Assembly (NCBI RefSeq): GCF_002855515.1
Contig: NZ_PKRP01000001.1
Span: forward strand, 62,001-126,000
Source: Rhizobium sp. TH135
GTDB taxonomy: Bacteria; Pseudomonadota; Alphaproteobacteria; Rhizobiales; Rhizobiaceae
DNA length: 64,000 nt
Reading direction: 5' to 3'
Positions 36,344 to 45,218 of the stretch are shown here, piece by piece. The notes beneath the pieces were generated by a model, which worked only from the letters and a program-made list of their open reading frames with translations, was not told the origin of the DNA and searched no databases. The first letter of the stretch is position 1; every line of letters begins with the position of its first letter. The position numbers and the translations under genes are program-made.

Positions 36344-36742
36344 ATGACCAAGCCTGAACCCGTTTTCCCCGCAAACCGCCACGCCCTTTACGAAGAGCAC
36401 GGCTATTCCGCCGCGATCCGCACCGGCGACCTGCTCTTCGTCTCCGGCCAGGTCGGCAGCCGCGATGACGGCACGCCCGAGCCAGACTTCGAGGCCCAGG
36501 TCCGCCGCGCCTTCGCCAATCTCGAGGCAACACTGGCCGCCGCCGGCTGCAGCTTCGCCGATCTGGTCGATGTCACAAGTTTCCACACCGACCCGGAAAA
36601 CCAGTTCGCAACCATCATGAAGGTCAAGGCGGAAGTCTTCCCCGCTCCGCCCTATCCGAACTGGACGGCGGTCGGCGTGACCTGGCTCGCCGGTTTCGCT
36701 TTCGAGATCAAGGTCATCGCCCGCATTCCACAGGCGCGATGA
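36344..36742 (+). CDS. Rid-family protein lacking the catalytic arginine
   Basis: 132 residues from ATG 36344, supported by AAAGGA at 36333-36338. The YjgF/YER057c/UK114 fold is clear: AIRTGDLLFVSGQVGSRDDG, AFANLEATLAAAGCSFADLV, DVTSFHTDPENQFATIM and AFEIKVIARIP. True RidA enzymes deaminate reactive enamines/imines using an Arg in the PAR(S)xVEV stretch. The corresponding segment here is PNWTAVGVTWLAG without that Arg, so the imine deaminase activity is doubtful and it belongs to another Rid branch. It is divergent from and probably controlled by the TetR gene. Confidence 0.85.
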   Translation: MTKPEPVFPANRHALYEEHGYSAAIRTGDLLFVSGQVGSRDDGTPEPDFEAQVRRAFANLEATLAAAGCSFADLVDVTSFHTDPENQFATIMKVKAEVFPAPPYPNWTAVGVTWLAGFAFEIKVIARIPQAR

Positions 36743-36792
36743 GCAGGCGCAGGTACTCGCTTGCAAATGAAGAGGACGCGAGCAACGCGTCC

Positions 36793-37101
36793 TCACTCCT
36801 CCGGTTCGGCCGTAAACAACAGCGGCATGCCCGCCTCCTTGGCGAGATCCATGGCTTCCGTCACCTTCGTCTCGGCGATCTCCCGCGTGCAGACCACGAC
36901 CACCGCCGAGCCGAACTTGTGCGCCGTCATCATCACCCGGTAGCCCGTCTCCTCGCTCATCCGGAACACCACCTTCAGGACGATCGTAACGAATTCGCGC
37001 GGCGTATAGTCGTCATTGTGCAGGAGCACCTTGTAGAGCCGTGGCTTCTCCACCTTGGGCTTGGTCACCGTCTTCGGCGTCAGTACCGTATCTTTCGCCA
37101 T
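36793..37101 (-). CDS. clpS: ATP-dependent Clp protease adaptor ClpS
   Basis: 102 residues. The ClpS core begins LYKVLLHNDDYTPREFVTIV, containing the N-degron-binding Asn-Asp pair, and continues VVFRMSEETGYRVMMTAHKF. It hands N-end-rule substrates to ClpA. Rhizobia often have two ClpS proteins; the VMMTAHKFGSAVVVVCTREI stretch resembles the second type (ClpS2), though this is from memory. clpA is not adjacent. The gene converges on the Rid-family gene and diverges from ychF. Confidence 0.92.
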   Translation of the reverse strand: MAKDTVLTPKTVTKPKVEKPRLYKVLLHNDDYTPREFVTIVLKVVFRMSEETGYRVMMTAHKFGSAVVVVCTREIAETKVTEAMDLAKEAGMPLLFTAEPEE

Positions 37102-37142
37102 AGGTTCCTTCCGGATCTAGAGGCCGCATCAGGCCCGCAACA

Positions 37143-37171
37143 CTTGACCATGCCCTTCCTATACCCCATAG
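37143..37171 (+). promoter_or_regulatory. Probable promoter of ychF
   Basis: A perfect rhizobial -35 hexamer CTTGAC (37143-37148), 17 bases, and CCATAG (37166-37171, four of six matches to CTATAT), 43 bases before the ATG. Confidence 0.5.
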
Positions 37172-37213
37172 GCGTGGGCAACGAAAATCCATCCCGAGCA
37201 GGTATATAGAGCC

Positions 37214-38317
37214 ATGGGCTTCAAATGCGGTATCGTCGGGCTGCCGAATGTCGGCAAGTCCACTCTTTTCAACGCGCTGACCAAGACGGCGGCAGCCCAG
37301 GCAGCCAACTATCCCTTCTGCACGATCGAGCCGAACACCGGTGAAGTGGCAGTTCCCGATCCGCGCATGAAGAAGCTGGCCGATATCGCCGGCTCCAAGG
37401 AAATCATCCCGACCCGCATCTCCTTCGTCGACATCGCCGGCCTCGTGCGCGGCGCCTCGAAGGGCGAAGGTCTCGGCAACAAGTTCCTCGCCAACATCCG
37501 CGAAGTCGATGCCGTGGTCCACGTGCTGCGCTGCTTCGAAGATGACGACATCACCCATGTGGAAGGCAAGATCGACCCGGTCGGCGACGCCGACACGATC
37601 GAGACCGAGTTGATGCTCGCCGACCTCGAAAGCCTGGAACGCCGCGTCGAGCAGACCCGCAAGCGCGCCGCCTCCAAGGACAAGGAATCGACCGCCCAGC
37701 TGCCGATCATGGAGCAGGTGGTGAAGCTCCTCAACGAAGGCAAGCCCGCCCGTCTTCTCCTGAAGACGCTTGCCCCCGACGAGATCGAGATCCTCAAGGG
37801 CCTCAACCTCCTCACCTCGCATCCGGTCCTCTACGTCTGCAACGTCGCCGAAGGTGACGCCGCAACCGGCAACAAGCACACCGAAGCCGTCGCCAAAATG
37901 GCAACGGAACAGGGCGCCGAATGCGTCATCATCTCGGCAGCCATCGAAGCCGAAGTGGCCCAGCTGCCGGAAGAGGAGGCAACCGAATTCCTCTCGGCCC
38001 TTGGCCTCGACGAAGCAGGCCTCGACCGCCTGATCCGCGCCGGTTACCACCTGCTTGACCTGATCACTTACTTTACCGTAGGCCCGAAGGAATGCCGTGC
38101 CTGGACCATCGTCCGCGGCACCAAGGCGCCTGCCGCAGCCGGCGTCATCCACACCGATTTCGAACGCGGCTTCATCCGCGCCTTCACCATTTCCTATGAC
38201 GACTACATCGCCTTCAAGGGCGAAGTCGGCGCCAAGGAAGCCGGCAAGGGCCGCGACGAAGGCAAGGAATATGTCGTGCAGGACGGCGACGTCATCCACT
38301 TCCGCTTCAACACGTAA
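37214..38317 (+). CDS. ychF: Redox-regulated ATPase YchF (OLA1 family)
   Basis: 367 residues. Obg-related GTPase-fold protein that prefers ATP: G1 [16 protein letters not shown]2/G3 region with [20 protein letters not shown], a coiled-coil insertion around [17 protein letters not shown], and the C-terminal TGS domain ([20 protein letters not shown]). YchF associates with ribosomes and modulates oxidative stress responses and translation. It is usually encoded right after pth; here prmB, the membrane protein, the TetR/Rid pair and clpS lie between. A strong terminator follows. Confidence 0.96.
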   Translation: MGFKCGIVGLPNVGKSTLFNALTKTAAAQAANYPFCTIEPNTGEVAVPDPRMKKLADIAGSKEIIPTRISFVDIAGLVRGASKGEGLGNKFLANIREVDAVVHVLRCFEDDDITHVEGKIDPVGDADTIETELMLADLESLERRVEQTRKRAASKDKESTAQLPIMEQVVKLLNEGKPARLLLKTLAPDEIEILKGLNLLTSHPVLYVCNVAEGDAATGNKHTEAVAKMATEQGAECVIISAAIEAEVAQLPEEEATEFLSALGLDEAGLDRLIRAGYHLLDLITYFTVGPKECRAWTIVRGTKAPAAAGVIHTDFERGFIRAFTISYDDYIAFKGEVGAKEAGKGRDEGKEYVVQDGDVIHFRFNT

Positions 38318-38340
38318 GTGTACCGATCAGAACGAAGAAA

Positions 38341-38369
38341 GGCCGCGATCCCCTCGCGGCCTTTTTTTT
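38341..38369 (+). terminator. Rho-independent terminator of ychF
   Basis: GGCCGCGA (38341-38348), loop TCCCC, TCGCGGCC (38354-38361), then eight T residues. Confidence 0.9.
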
Positions 38370-38391
38370 GCATTTCAGAGCTCTGTGAGCC

Positions 38392-38598
38392 TCAGGCCCG
38401 CTTCACCGGGCAGGTCGAGAGACCCATGATCGAATAGAGCGGGCAGCTCGACATCAGGCCGGTTGCAAGTGGCACGATCCCGATAAGCGTGAAGTAGCGC
38501 CACCAGGCGCCCGGATAGATGAAGAACAGCGACAGAAGCGCGAGACCGGCAACGATGCGCAGGATGCGGTCGAGACCGCCGACATTCTTGGCAAACAT
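38392..38598 (-). CDS. Small membrane protein of the DUF2892/YgaP type
   Basis: 68 residues from ATG 38598 with GGAGGG before it. The start KNVGGLDRILRIVAGLALLS and the second helix region YFTLIGIVPLATGLMSSCPL match DUF2892 (the membrane part of the YgaP rhodanese). The conserved Cys of SSCPLYSIMG is present, and a second Cys lies near the end. It is encoded next to a Crp/Fnr regulator, with a palindrome between them. The family often accompanies sulfur- or stress-related genes; function is unresolved. Confidence 0.8.
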   Translation of the reverse strand: MFAKNVGGLDRILRIVAGLALLSLFFIYPGAWWRYFTLIGIVPLATGLMSSCPLYSIMGLSTCPVKRA

Positions 38599-38660
38599 GG
38601 TGATTTCCCTCCGTTGTTTTAACGATGGGATAACACTAGCGCCGCCTTGCCGCCGCGTCG

Positions 38661-38673
38661 GTGACTTAGTCAC
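38661..38673. promoter_or_regulatory. Palindrome upstream of the DUF2892 gene
   Basis: GTGAC TTA GTCAC, a perfect 5+3+5 dyad 63 bases before the small membrane protein's ATG and just downstream of the Crp/Fnr gene. TGAC/GTCA half-sites suit a Crp/Fnr-type protein, although the spacing differs from both the CRP and FNR consensus. Confidence 0.5.
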
Positions 38674-38688
38674 GGGCTTTGCAAAGTC

Positions 38689-39351
38689 TTAACCGTCTGA
38701 AGCCCGCGCCATGCGGGCAAGCTCGGCGCGGTTGATGATGCGGATTTGCCCGCGTTCATTGGCAACCACACCCTTCGAGACGAGCGCCTCCAGCCGCCGC
38801 GACACCACCTCGCGTGCCGTGCCGATGATCACGGCAAGGTCATGATGGGTGAGGGCGACATGCCGCTCCTCGTCCGCCCGCTCGAGAAGCGCATGCGCCA
38901 GCCGCTGCTCCACCTTCACGAAGGCCACCTGCTCCAGCACGAACATCAGGTCGCCCAGCCGGTCGGCGAAGGCTCGGAAGACGAAATTGCGGAAGGCCAT
39001 CGAATCCGCCATCAGCCGCTCGAAGACGGCGGGCGGAACCATCACGGCCACGAGGTCGCTCTCGGCCACCGCCTCGCCCGAATAGGGCGCACCGCCCAGC
39101 ACACCGAGCGTCGTCTGCACACAGGTCTCGCCAGGCGTCACGGAATAGAGGAGCAACTCCCGCCCGTTTCGCCCGGTGAGGTAAACGCCGATCCGGCCAG
39201 ATAGCAGAATGACGAAACTCTGCGCGGCATCACCGGGTCGAAACAGCGTCGTGCGGTGAGGCACATGCATAGGCGTCAGCGCCTCCAGCGCCTGCCGTGC
39301 CTCTGCATCGATGCCTGCCAGAAAGCCGGCCTGATCTGCCCAACCCGCCAT
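38689..39351 (-). CDS. Crp/Fnr-family transcriptional regulator
   Basis: 220 residues. The N-terminal cyclic-nucleotide-binding-like beta-roll includes RTTLFRPGDAAQSFVILLSG and RIGVYLTGRNGRELLLYSVT. The long dimerisation helix (FADRLGDLMFVLEQVAFVKV) leads to the winged helix-turn-helix with recognition helix IIGTAREVVSRRLEALVSKG. No N-terminal cysteine cluster for an FNR-type iron-sulfur centre is seen; one Cys is present in PGETCVQTT, so the signal is not obvious. It precedes the DUF2892 gene on the same strand, the likely target. Confidence 0.9.
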   Translation of the reverse strand: MAGWADQAGFLAGIDAEARQALEALTPMHVPHRTTLFRPGDAAQSFVILLSGRIGVYLTGRNGRELLLYSVTPGETCVQTTLGVLGGAPYSGEAVAESDLVAVMVPPAVFERLMADSMAFRNFVFRAFADRLGDLMFVLEQVAFVKVEQRLAHALLERADEERHVALTHHDLAVIIGTAREVVSRRLEALVSKGVVANERGQIRIINRAELARMARASDG

Positions 39352-39414
39352 GGACCACCTCTCGATTCCCGCTTATGACCATAGCGACTGGCAAGGCATT
39401 GGAGAACACGACGT

Positions 39415-39885
39415 ATGCAGGAAGACAGGCTTCACTACGAGGACTTCACGGAGGGCCGAAGCTTTGTGCTCGGGCCGCGTCTGGTGACATCAGAAGAGAT
39501 CATCGAATTCGCGACCGAGTTCGATCCGCAGCCCATGCATCTCTCGGAAGAAGCCGGCAAGGCCAGCATCCTCGGTGGCCTGTCGGCCTCCGGCTGGCAC
39601 ACGTCCAGCCTCTTCATGCGCCTGATGATCGATGCCTACGTGCTCAAAGCTGCATCCGAAGGCGCGCCCGGCATCGAGTTCATGCAATGGCGCAAACCGG
39701 TGCTTGCCGGCGACACACTCTCTGGCCAGTCGGTCGTCGAAGAGGTCCGGGTGATGCGCTCGCGCCCCCATCTCGGCATCGTCACCTTCGGCCATGAATT
39801 GCACAACCAGCGTGGTGAAACGGTGCTGAAGGCCCGCAATGCCGTCATGGTGCGCCGTCGCGAGACGTCGGAGGTGACCGCATGA
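39415..39885 (+). CDS. MaoC-family dehydratase, first copy
   Basis: 156 residues, a single hot-dog domain. The hydratase motif is FDPQPMHLSEEAGKAS with the Asp and His that activate water in (R)-specific enoyl-CoA hydratases; GLSASGWHTSSLFMRL follows. Expected reaction: hydration/dehydration of an acyl-CoA or related thioester. It overlaps the next MaoC gene by four bases (ATGA), so the two are translationally coupled and might form a heteromer. Confidence 0.85.
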   Translation: MQEDRLHYEDFTEGRSFVLGPRLVTSEEIIEFATEFDPQPMHLSEEAGKASILGGLSASGWHTSSLFMRLMIDAYVLKAASEGAPGIEFMQWRKPVLAGDTLSGQSVVEEVRVMRSRPHLGIVTFGHELHNQRGETVLKARNAVMVRRRETSEVTA

Positions 39886-40370
39886 GAATGCTCGACCTCT
39901 ATCCCGCCGGCACCCGCCTCGAACTCGGCAGCGTCACCTTTACCGCCGAAGACATCGTCCGCTTTGCCGAGAAGTTTGATCCGCAGCCTTTCCACATCGA
40001 TGCGGAAGCCGCAAAGACCTACGTCTTCGGCGCGCTCTGCGCCTCCGGCTGGCACACCTGCGCCAACTGGATGAAGAGCTTCATCGGCTTTATCGGCCGC
40101 GAAATCGAGCGCCTGAAAGCCGAAGGCATCGCGCCGCCGAAGCTCGGCCCCTCGCCTGGCTTTGCCGAGTTGCAATGGCTGAAACCCGTCTTCGCCGGCG
40201 ACACCATCACCTTCTTCATGATCCCGCTGGAAAGCCGCACCGTTCAGGGCCGAAACCGCTACATCCTGAACTCGGCCCTCTCCGAAGGCGTCAACCAGCA
40301 CGGCGAAACCGTGTTGCGCTTCAAGAGCAACCTGATCGAATTCTTTCCCGACGAGGAACAAGCCCCATGA
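39882..40370 (+). CDS. MaoC-family dehydratase, second copy
   Basis: 162 residues, paralogous to the gene before it. It has the same catalytic stretch (FDPQPFHIDAEAAKTYVFGA) and ALCASGWHTCANWMKSFIGF. It starts within the upstream stop (ATGA) and its own stop overlaps the start of the glutathione peroxidase gene in the same way. Two hot-dog hydratases in such tight array suggest a two-subunit enzyme. No polyhydroxyalkanoate or fatty-acid genes adjoin, so the substrate is open. Confidence 0.85.
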   Translation: MRMLDLYPAGTRLELGSVTFTAEDIVRFAEKFDPQPFHIDAEAAKTYVFGALCASGWHTCANWMKSFIGFIGREIERLKAEGIAPPKLGPSPGFAELQWLKPVFAGDTITFFMIPLESRTVQGRNRYILNSALSEGVNQHGETVLRFKSNLIEFFPDEEQAP

Positions 40371-40843
40371 GCGTCTACGATTTCACCATGACCGCCATCG
40401 ATGGCACCGAGCGCAGCCTGAAAGACTACGCAGGCAAGGTGCTGCTCATCGTCAACACGGCAAGCGCCTGCGGCCTCACGCCCCAGTACGAGGGCCTGGA
40501 AGCACTCCACAAGGACAATCCCAACCTCGTCGTGCTTGGCTTCCCCTGCAACCAGTTCGGTGCCCAGGAACCCGGCACGGAGAAGGAAATCGCCCTCTTC
40601 TGTGAGACACAGTTCGCCGTCACCTTCCCCCTCTTCGCCAAGATCGAAGTGAACGGCGCGGGCACCCACCCGCTCTACGCCTGGCTGAAGGCGGAAACAC
40701 CGGGCGCAGAACAGGGCCAGGAGATCGGCTGGAATTTCGCGAAATTCCTTATTGGCCGCGACGGCCAGCCCATCGCTCGCTACTCCCCGCGCACGGCTCC
40801 GTCGGATCTTGCCGACGACATCGCCAAAGCGCTCGCCCTCTGA
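40367..40843 (+). CDS. Glutathione peroxidase-family thiol peroxidase
   Basis: 158 residues from the ATG at 40367, inside the ATGA overlap with the preceding gene. The peroxidatic Cys35 is in VNTASACGLTPQYEG (Cys in place of selenocysteine). The other family residues are in FPCNQFGAQEPG (Gln, resolving-type Cys) and IGWNFAKFLIGRDG (Trp, Asn). Bacterial members usually use thioredoxin rather than glutathione to reduce peroxides. Coupling to two MaoC hydratases is unusual. Confidence 0.92.
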   Translation: MSVYDFTMTAIDGTERSLKDYAGKVLLIVNTASACGLTPQYEGLEALHKDNPNLVVLGFPCNQFGAQEPGTEKEIALFCETQFAVTFPLFAKIEVNGAGTHPLYAWLKAETPGAEQGQEIGWNFAKFLIGRDGQPIARYSPRTAPSDLADDIAKALAL

Positions 40844-40849
40844 TCCGCC

Positions 40850-41677
40850 ATGGCCGGCTTCCGCTTCCATCCGACATCTCTCAGCGGCCTGGAAGCGGTC
40901 TCGGCCACAAGCGCGCATGTCTTTCCAAAACACACCCATGACACCTATGGCATCGGCTTTCTCTCCGCCGGCGGCCAGATCTCGGCGTCGGGCCGGGGTC
41001 AGGTGGAAGCCGGAGCCGGCCAGCTGATCACGGTCAATCCGGGCGAAGTCCATGACGGCTCCCCGATCGGCCGGACGCCGCGCAGCTGGCACATGCTTTA
41101 CCTGACGCCAGCACTGCTCACCGACAGCGTATCCGATCTGGTCTCCTCGACTTCGGATCTGGAATTCGAGCTGCCCGTCTTCGCTGACCAAGATGTTCAC
41201 CATCATCTCACCGCCTTGCATCGCCGGTTTGACAATGGACCGGAAGACCTGCCCGCGGACGCCCTGCGCGAAGTGCTTGTCCTCATCGTCGGAAAGACGC
41301 TGCTCCGTAGCCGGGAGACAGCGCCTGCCCTGCCCGCCAGCCTTGCCCGTGTTCGCCAACGCCTGGACGAGGATCCGACAACACTTGCCGATCTCTCGGA
41401 CCTTGCTCGCGAAGCCGGCCTCAGCCGCTTTCAGCTGATCCGCACCTTTCGGCAGTACACCGGCCTCACGCCCCATGCCTACCGCATGCAGAGCCGCGCC
41501 AACCTCAGCCGCCGACTGCTCATGGACGGTCTCGCCCCCGCTGAGGTCGCAGCCGCCTGCGGTTACGTCGATCAGAGCCATATGCACCGCGAATTCCGCC
41601 GCCGCTTCGGGCTGACGCCCGGCGTATATCGCAGCGCCCAGCTCGGCTGCAATCCTGTACAAGACCACAGCGCCTGA
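40850..41677 (+). CDS. AraC-family transcriptional regulator
   Basis: 275 residues. An N-terminal cupin-like sensing domain (HVFPKHTHDTYGIGFLSAGG, LITVNPGEVHDGSPIG) is joined to two C-terminal helix-turn-helix units (LADLSDLAREAGLSRFQLIR and EVAAACGYVDQSHMHREFRR, ending FGLTPGVYR). It lies six bases after the peroxidase gene and 37 bases before a LysE-type exporter on the same strand. This AraC type with HTHDTYG is commonly paired with LysE exporters, so it probably activates the exporter in response to an amino acid. Confidence 0.9.
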   Translation: MAGFRFHPTSLSGLEAVSATSAHVFPKHTHDTYGIGFLSAGGQISASGRGQVEAGAGQLITVNPGEVHDGSPIGRTPRSWHMLYLTPALLTDSVSDLVSSTSDLEFELPVFADQDVHHHLTALHRRFDNGPEDLPADALREVLVLIVGKTLLRSRETAPALPASLARVRQRLDEDPTTLADLSDLAREAGLSRFQLIRTFRQYTGLTPHAYRMQSRANLSRRLLMDGLAPAEVAAACGYVDQSHMHREFRRRFGLTPGVYRSAQLGCNPVQDHSA

Positions 41678-41714
41678 CACCGGCATGCTCGCTCCACCAA
41701 CGCAGGAGACCAGC

Positions 41715-42323
41715 ATGACCCTCGATTTCCTACTGACGACCCTCATCATTGTCGCAACGCCCGGCACGGGCGCGCTCTACACGCTGGCAGCAGCCCTCGG
41801 CGGCGGACGGCGAAACGCACTCATCGCCGCCTTCGGCTGCACGCTCGGCATCGTCCCGCATATGCTGGCGGCAGCGCTGGGGCTCGCAGCCCTCGTTGCC
41901 GCAGAACCACGTCTCTTCGAACTGATACGCTATGCCGGCATCGCCTATCTGATCTGGATGGCGATCGGTCTCTGGAAAAGTGGCATCGTCCAGGAGCAGG
42001 CAGCCGATCCGCACCGCGCGGCCTGGCGGATCATCCGCAAGGCAGTGCTCATCAACCTGCTCAATCCGAAGCTGTCGCTCTTCTTCCTGGCCTTCCTTCC
42101 GCAATTCGTCGATCAGGCCGATCCGGCACCCCTGGCCACAATGGCCGGTCTCAGCCTCGTCTTCATGGCAGTGACATCAGTGGTCTTCGCACTCTACGGC
42201 CTTGCCGCAGCCGCAATGCGCCATGGCCTCGTTGCGCGCCCGCACCGGATGCGGATCGTCAACCGGCTACTCGCAGGTGGCTTCGTGCTGATGGCGGGGA
42301 AATTGGCGCTGGCGCAACGCTGA
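41715..42323 (+). CDS. LysE/RhtB-family exporter
   Basis: 202 residues from ATG 41715 with AGGAG before it. About six hydrophobic helices; the family region ATPGTGALYTLAAALGGGRR and the later AVLINLLNPKLSLFFLAFLP are typical of RhtB/LysE. These proteins export amino acids or their derivatives by proton antiport. The upstream AraC regulator probably controls it. The substrate cannot be told from sequence. Confidence 0.9.
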   Translation: MTLDFLLTTLIIVATPGTGALYTLAAALGGGRRNALIAAFGCTLGIVPHMLAAALGLAALVAAEPRLFELIRYAGIAYLIWMAIGLWKSGIVQEQAADPHRAAWRIIRKAVLINLLNPKLSLFFLAFLPQFVDQADPAPLATMAGLSLVFMAVTSVVFALYGLAAAAMRHGLVARPHRMRIVNRLLAGGFVLMAGKLALAQR

Positions 42324-42374
42324 GACACCAGCAGGAGGTCGACCGGGCGAGAGCGCCCGGTCGTCATAAAAGGC

Positions 42375-42920
42375 TCAGTGCCCCTCGAATTCCACGAGTG
42401 TGCGAACCTCGACGCCGAGTGCCTCGAGCTTCTTGCGGCCGCCGAGTTCCGGCAGGTCGATGACGAAGCAGGCAGACACGACGTCAGCGCCGATCTGGCG
42501 CAGCAGCTGGACGGCACCGACGGCCGTGCCGCCGGTCGCGATCAGGTCGTCGACCAGGATCACCTTCTCGCCGGGCTTCACGGCGTCCATGTGGATCTCC
42601 ATCTCGTCCACGCCATATTCCAGGCTGTAGGCGATCCGCACGGTCTCGTGTGGCAGCTTGCCCTTCTTGCGGATCGGCACGAAGCCCGCCGAAAGCTGGT
42701 GGGCAACAGCGCCACCCAGGATAAAGCCGCGCGCCTCCATGCCCGCGATCTTGTCGACCTTCAGACCGGCATAAGGCTGCACCAGCTCATCAACCGCGCG
42801 CCGAAACGCCCGCGCGTCACCGAGCAGTGTGGTGATGTCGCGGAAGATGATCCCGGGCTTCGGATAGTCGGGAATGGAGCGGATCGAGCTCGTGAGATAG
42901 TTCTGCGTGTCGGGGTTCAT
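42375..42920 (-). CDS. apt: Adenine phosphoribosyltransferase
   Basis: 181 residues from ATG 42920; the longer frame upstream runs into a terminator. Apt motifs: [38 protein letters not shown] and the PRPP-binding loop [20 protein letters not shown]. It converts adenine and PRPP to AMP, using the PRPP made by the prs product encoded upstream in this window. It follows petC on the same strand, but a terminator separates them. Confidence 0.95.
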   Translation of the reverse strand: MNPDTQNYLTSSIRSIPDYPKPGIIFRDITTLLGDARAFRRAVDELVQPYAGLKVDKIAGMEARGFILGGAVAHQLSAGFVPIRKKGKLPHETVRIAYSLEYGVDEMEIHMDAVKPGEKVILVDDLIATGGTAVGAVQLLRQIGADVVSACFVIDLPELGGRKKLEALGVEVRTLVEFEGH

Positions 42921-42987
42921 GAGGCTTCCGGATTGTGTCGGGGAGGTCTTGCGCGGGACCTTACCAAGAATGGTGTGGGCTCCCAAT

Positions 42988-43016
42988 AAAAAAGGCGGCC
43001 CGAAGACCGCCTTTTT
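42988..43016 (-). terminator. Terminator of petABC
   Basis: Minus strand AAAAAGGCGG / CCGCCTTTTT (plus 42989-42998 and 43007-43016) with an eight-base loop, 23 bases after the petC stop and within the leader of apt. Confidence 0.85.
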
Positions 43017-43038
43017 CCATGAACGTGATCCCTTCGGA

Positions 43039-43914
43039 TCAGTGTTCCTTGTTCGCGTAGACCGACTTCTTCGTCAGGTAGATCAGCGCGGTGAAGATCG
43101 CGAGGAACACCATGACCATGAAGCCCATGCGCTTGCGGTCTTCGAGATGCGGCTCTGCAGCCCACATCAGGAAGGCGGAAACGTCACGCGAATACTGCTC
43201 AAGCGTTTCCGGCGAACCGTCGTCATAGGTGACCTGACCGTCGGAGATCGGCTGTGCCATGGCAAGCGACTGACCGGCGATGAAGTACGGGTTGAAGTAG
43301 GTGCCTTCGGCAACTTCAACGCCTTCCGGCGGATCCTGGTAACCGGTGAGCAGCGCGTGGATATAGTCCGGGCCGCCCTGCTGGTACTGGGTGAAGATGT
43401 CGAAGACGAAGGTCGGGAAGCCGCGGGTGACGCCGCGTGCCTTTGCGATCAGCGAAAAGTCCGGCGGAGCCGCACCGTTGTTGGCCGCAGCAGCCGCTTC
43501 CTTGTTCGGGAACGGTGCCGGGAAATGGTCGGATGCGACAGCCGCACGGGTGAACATCTCGCCATCGGCGTTCGGGCCGTCGGTCACTTCGTAGTTGGCC
43601 GCAAAAGCCTTCACCTGCGCTTCAGAGTAGCCCAGGTCTTCCAGCGTGCGGAACGCAACCAGGCTCATCGAGTGACAGGCTGCACAGACTTCAGAGTAGA
43701 CCTTGAGGCCACGCTGCAGCTGGCCCTTGTCATATTTTCCGAACGGGCCGGCAAACGACCAGTCCATCTGCTCGGGCTTCAGGATCGGGTAGTGACCGGT
43801 CTGCGCAGCATGATGCGTCATCTCGGCCAGATCGCCACCTTCCGCTGCCATCGCCTGGCCGGAGAACCCGGCCAAGGCGGCGATCAGCGCGATGCTCGTG
43901 ACAAGCTTTTTCAT
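43039..43914 (-). CDS. petC: Cytochrome c1 of the bc1 complex
   Basis: 291 residues. The signal peptide cleaves near AMA|AE (residue 23). The haem c motif is CAACH (Cys77, Cys80, His81), and a Met of the [13 protein letters not shown] region is the likely sixth haem ligand. A C-terminal helix ([20 protein letters not shown]) anchors it in the inner membrane. It passes electrons from the Rieske protein to soluble cytochrome c. It is the last of three genes in the petABC operon, followed by a terminator. Confidence 0.96.
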   Translation of the reverse strand: MKKLVTSIALIAALAGFSGQAMAAEGGDLAEMTHHAAQTGHYPILKPEQMDWSFAGPFGKYDKGQLQRGLKVYSEVCAACHSMSLVAFRTLEDLGYSEAQVKAFAANYEVTDGPNADGEMFTRAAVASDHFPAPFPNKEAAAAANNGAAPPDFSLIAKARGVTRGFPTFVFDIFTQYQQGGPDYIHALLTGYQDPPEGVEVAEGTYFNPYFIAGQSLAMAQPISDGQVTYDDGSPETLEQYSRDVSAFLMWAAEPHLEDRKRMGFMVMVFLAIFTALIYLTKKSVYANKEH

Positions 43915-43935
43915 TGTTATCTTCCTCTCACGTGC

Positions 43936-45204
43936 TCAGGCTTGGGCAGCAGCGGACTTGCCGCTCTTTTCGAGAACCGCTTCGGTGATCGAGTTCGGGA
44001 TGCGCCTTGGCGTCTCGAACAGGCCCAGCAACGGCATGATCACAAGGAAGAAGCCGAAGTAGTAGGCAGTGCCGGCCTGCGACAGGACGACGTAGATGCC
44101 TTCTGCCGGCATCGCGCCGAGCCAGCCCAGCAGGATGGAGTTGGCAACGAAGATCCAGAAGAACAGCTTGTACCACGGACGGTAGACGGCCGAACGAACC
44201 TTGGACGTATCCAGCCAGGGCAGGAAGAACAGCACGATGATCGCACCGAACATCACCAGAACGCCACCGAGCTTGGAGTCGATCGGGCCAACGTTGAAGG
44301 TGATCGCACGCAGCATCGCGTAGAACGGCAGGAAGTACCATTCCGGAACGATGTGAGCAGGCGTCTTCAGCGAGTCAGCCGGGATGTAGTTGTCCGGATG
44401 GCCGAGATAGTTAGGCATGTAGAAGACGAAATACGCGAAGACCAGCAGGAAGACCGAGAGGCCAAGTGCATCCTTCAGCGTCGCATAGGGCGTGAAGGGA
44501 ACGGTATCGGTCTTGGACTTCACTTCGACGCCGGTCGGGTTGGTCTGACCAGTGACGTGCAACGCCCAGACGTGCAGGATAACCACACCGGCGATCATGA
44601 ACGGCAGCAGGTAGTGCAGCGCGAAGAAGCGGTTCAGCGTCGGATTGTCGACCGCAAAGCCGCCGAGCAGGAACTGCTGGATGCCCTCACCGACGAATGG
44701 GAAGGCGGTGAAGAAGCCGGTGATAACCGTCGCACCCCAGAAGGACATCTGACCCCAGGGCAGAACATAGCCCATGAAGGCGGTTGCCATCATCAGGAGG
44801 AAGATCACAACGCCGAGGATCCAAAGGATTTCGCGCGGTGCCTTGTAGGAACCGTAGTAGAGACCACGGGCAATATGCAGGTAGACGGCAATGAAGAAGA
44901 ACGACGCGCCGTTGGCATGCATGTAGCGCAGCAGCCAGCCGTTGTTGACGTCGCGCATGATCTTCTCAACCGAGTTGAAGGCGACGGTCGTTTCAGCGGC
45001 ATAGTGCATGGCGAGCACGACGCCGGTCAGGATCTGCACCAGCAGCATGACGGTCAGCATGCCACCGAAAGTGTAGGCATAATTCAGGTTGCGGGGAACC
45101 GGATAGGAAACGAAGCTGTCATACATCAGACGCGGCAGCGGAAGGCGCGCATCGATCCACTTCTCGACGCCGGTGGACGGCTGGTAACTCGAATGGCCAC
45201 TCAT
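43936..45204 (-). CDS. petB: Cytochrome b of the bc1 complex
   Basis: 422 residues, eight membrane helices. It is a full-length bacterial cytochrome b: [20 protein letters not shown] and [20 protein letters not shown] carry haem-ligating His pairs. The Qo-site sequence [14 protein letters not shown] is present, as is [14 protein letters not shown] on the N-terminal half. With petA and petC it forms the ubiquinol:cytochrome c oxidoreductase. It starts 14 bases after petA ends. Confidence 0.97.
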   Translation of the reverse strand: MSGHSSYQPSTGVEKWIDARLPLPRLMYDSFVSYPVPRNLNYAYTFGGMLTVMLLVQILTGVVLAMHYAAETTVAFNSVEKIMRDVNNGWLLRYMHANGASFFFIAVYLHIARGLYYGSYKAPREILWILGVVIFLLMMATAFMGYVLPWGQMSFWGATVITGFFTAFPFVGEGIQQFLLGGFAVDNPTLNRFFALHYLLPFMIAGVVILHVWALHVTGQTNPTGVEVKSKTDTVPFTPYATLKDALGLSVFLLVFAYFVFYMPNYLGHPDNYIPADSLKTPAHIVPEWYFLPFYAMLRAITFNVGPIDSKLGGVLVMFGAIIVLFFLPWLDTSKVRSAVYRPWYKLFFWIFVANSILLGWLGAMPAEGIYVVLSQAGTAYYFGFFLVIMPLLGLFETPRRIPNSITEAVLEKSGKSAAAQA

Positions 45205-45218
45205 TGTATCTTATCCCC

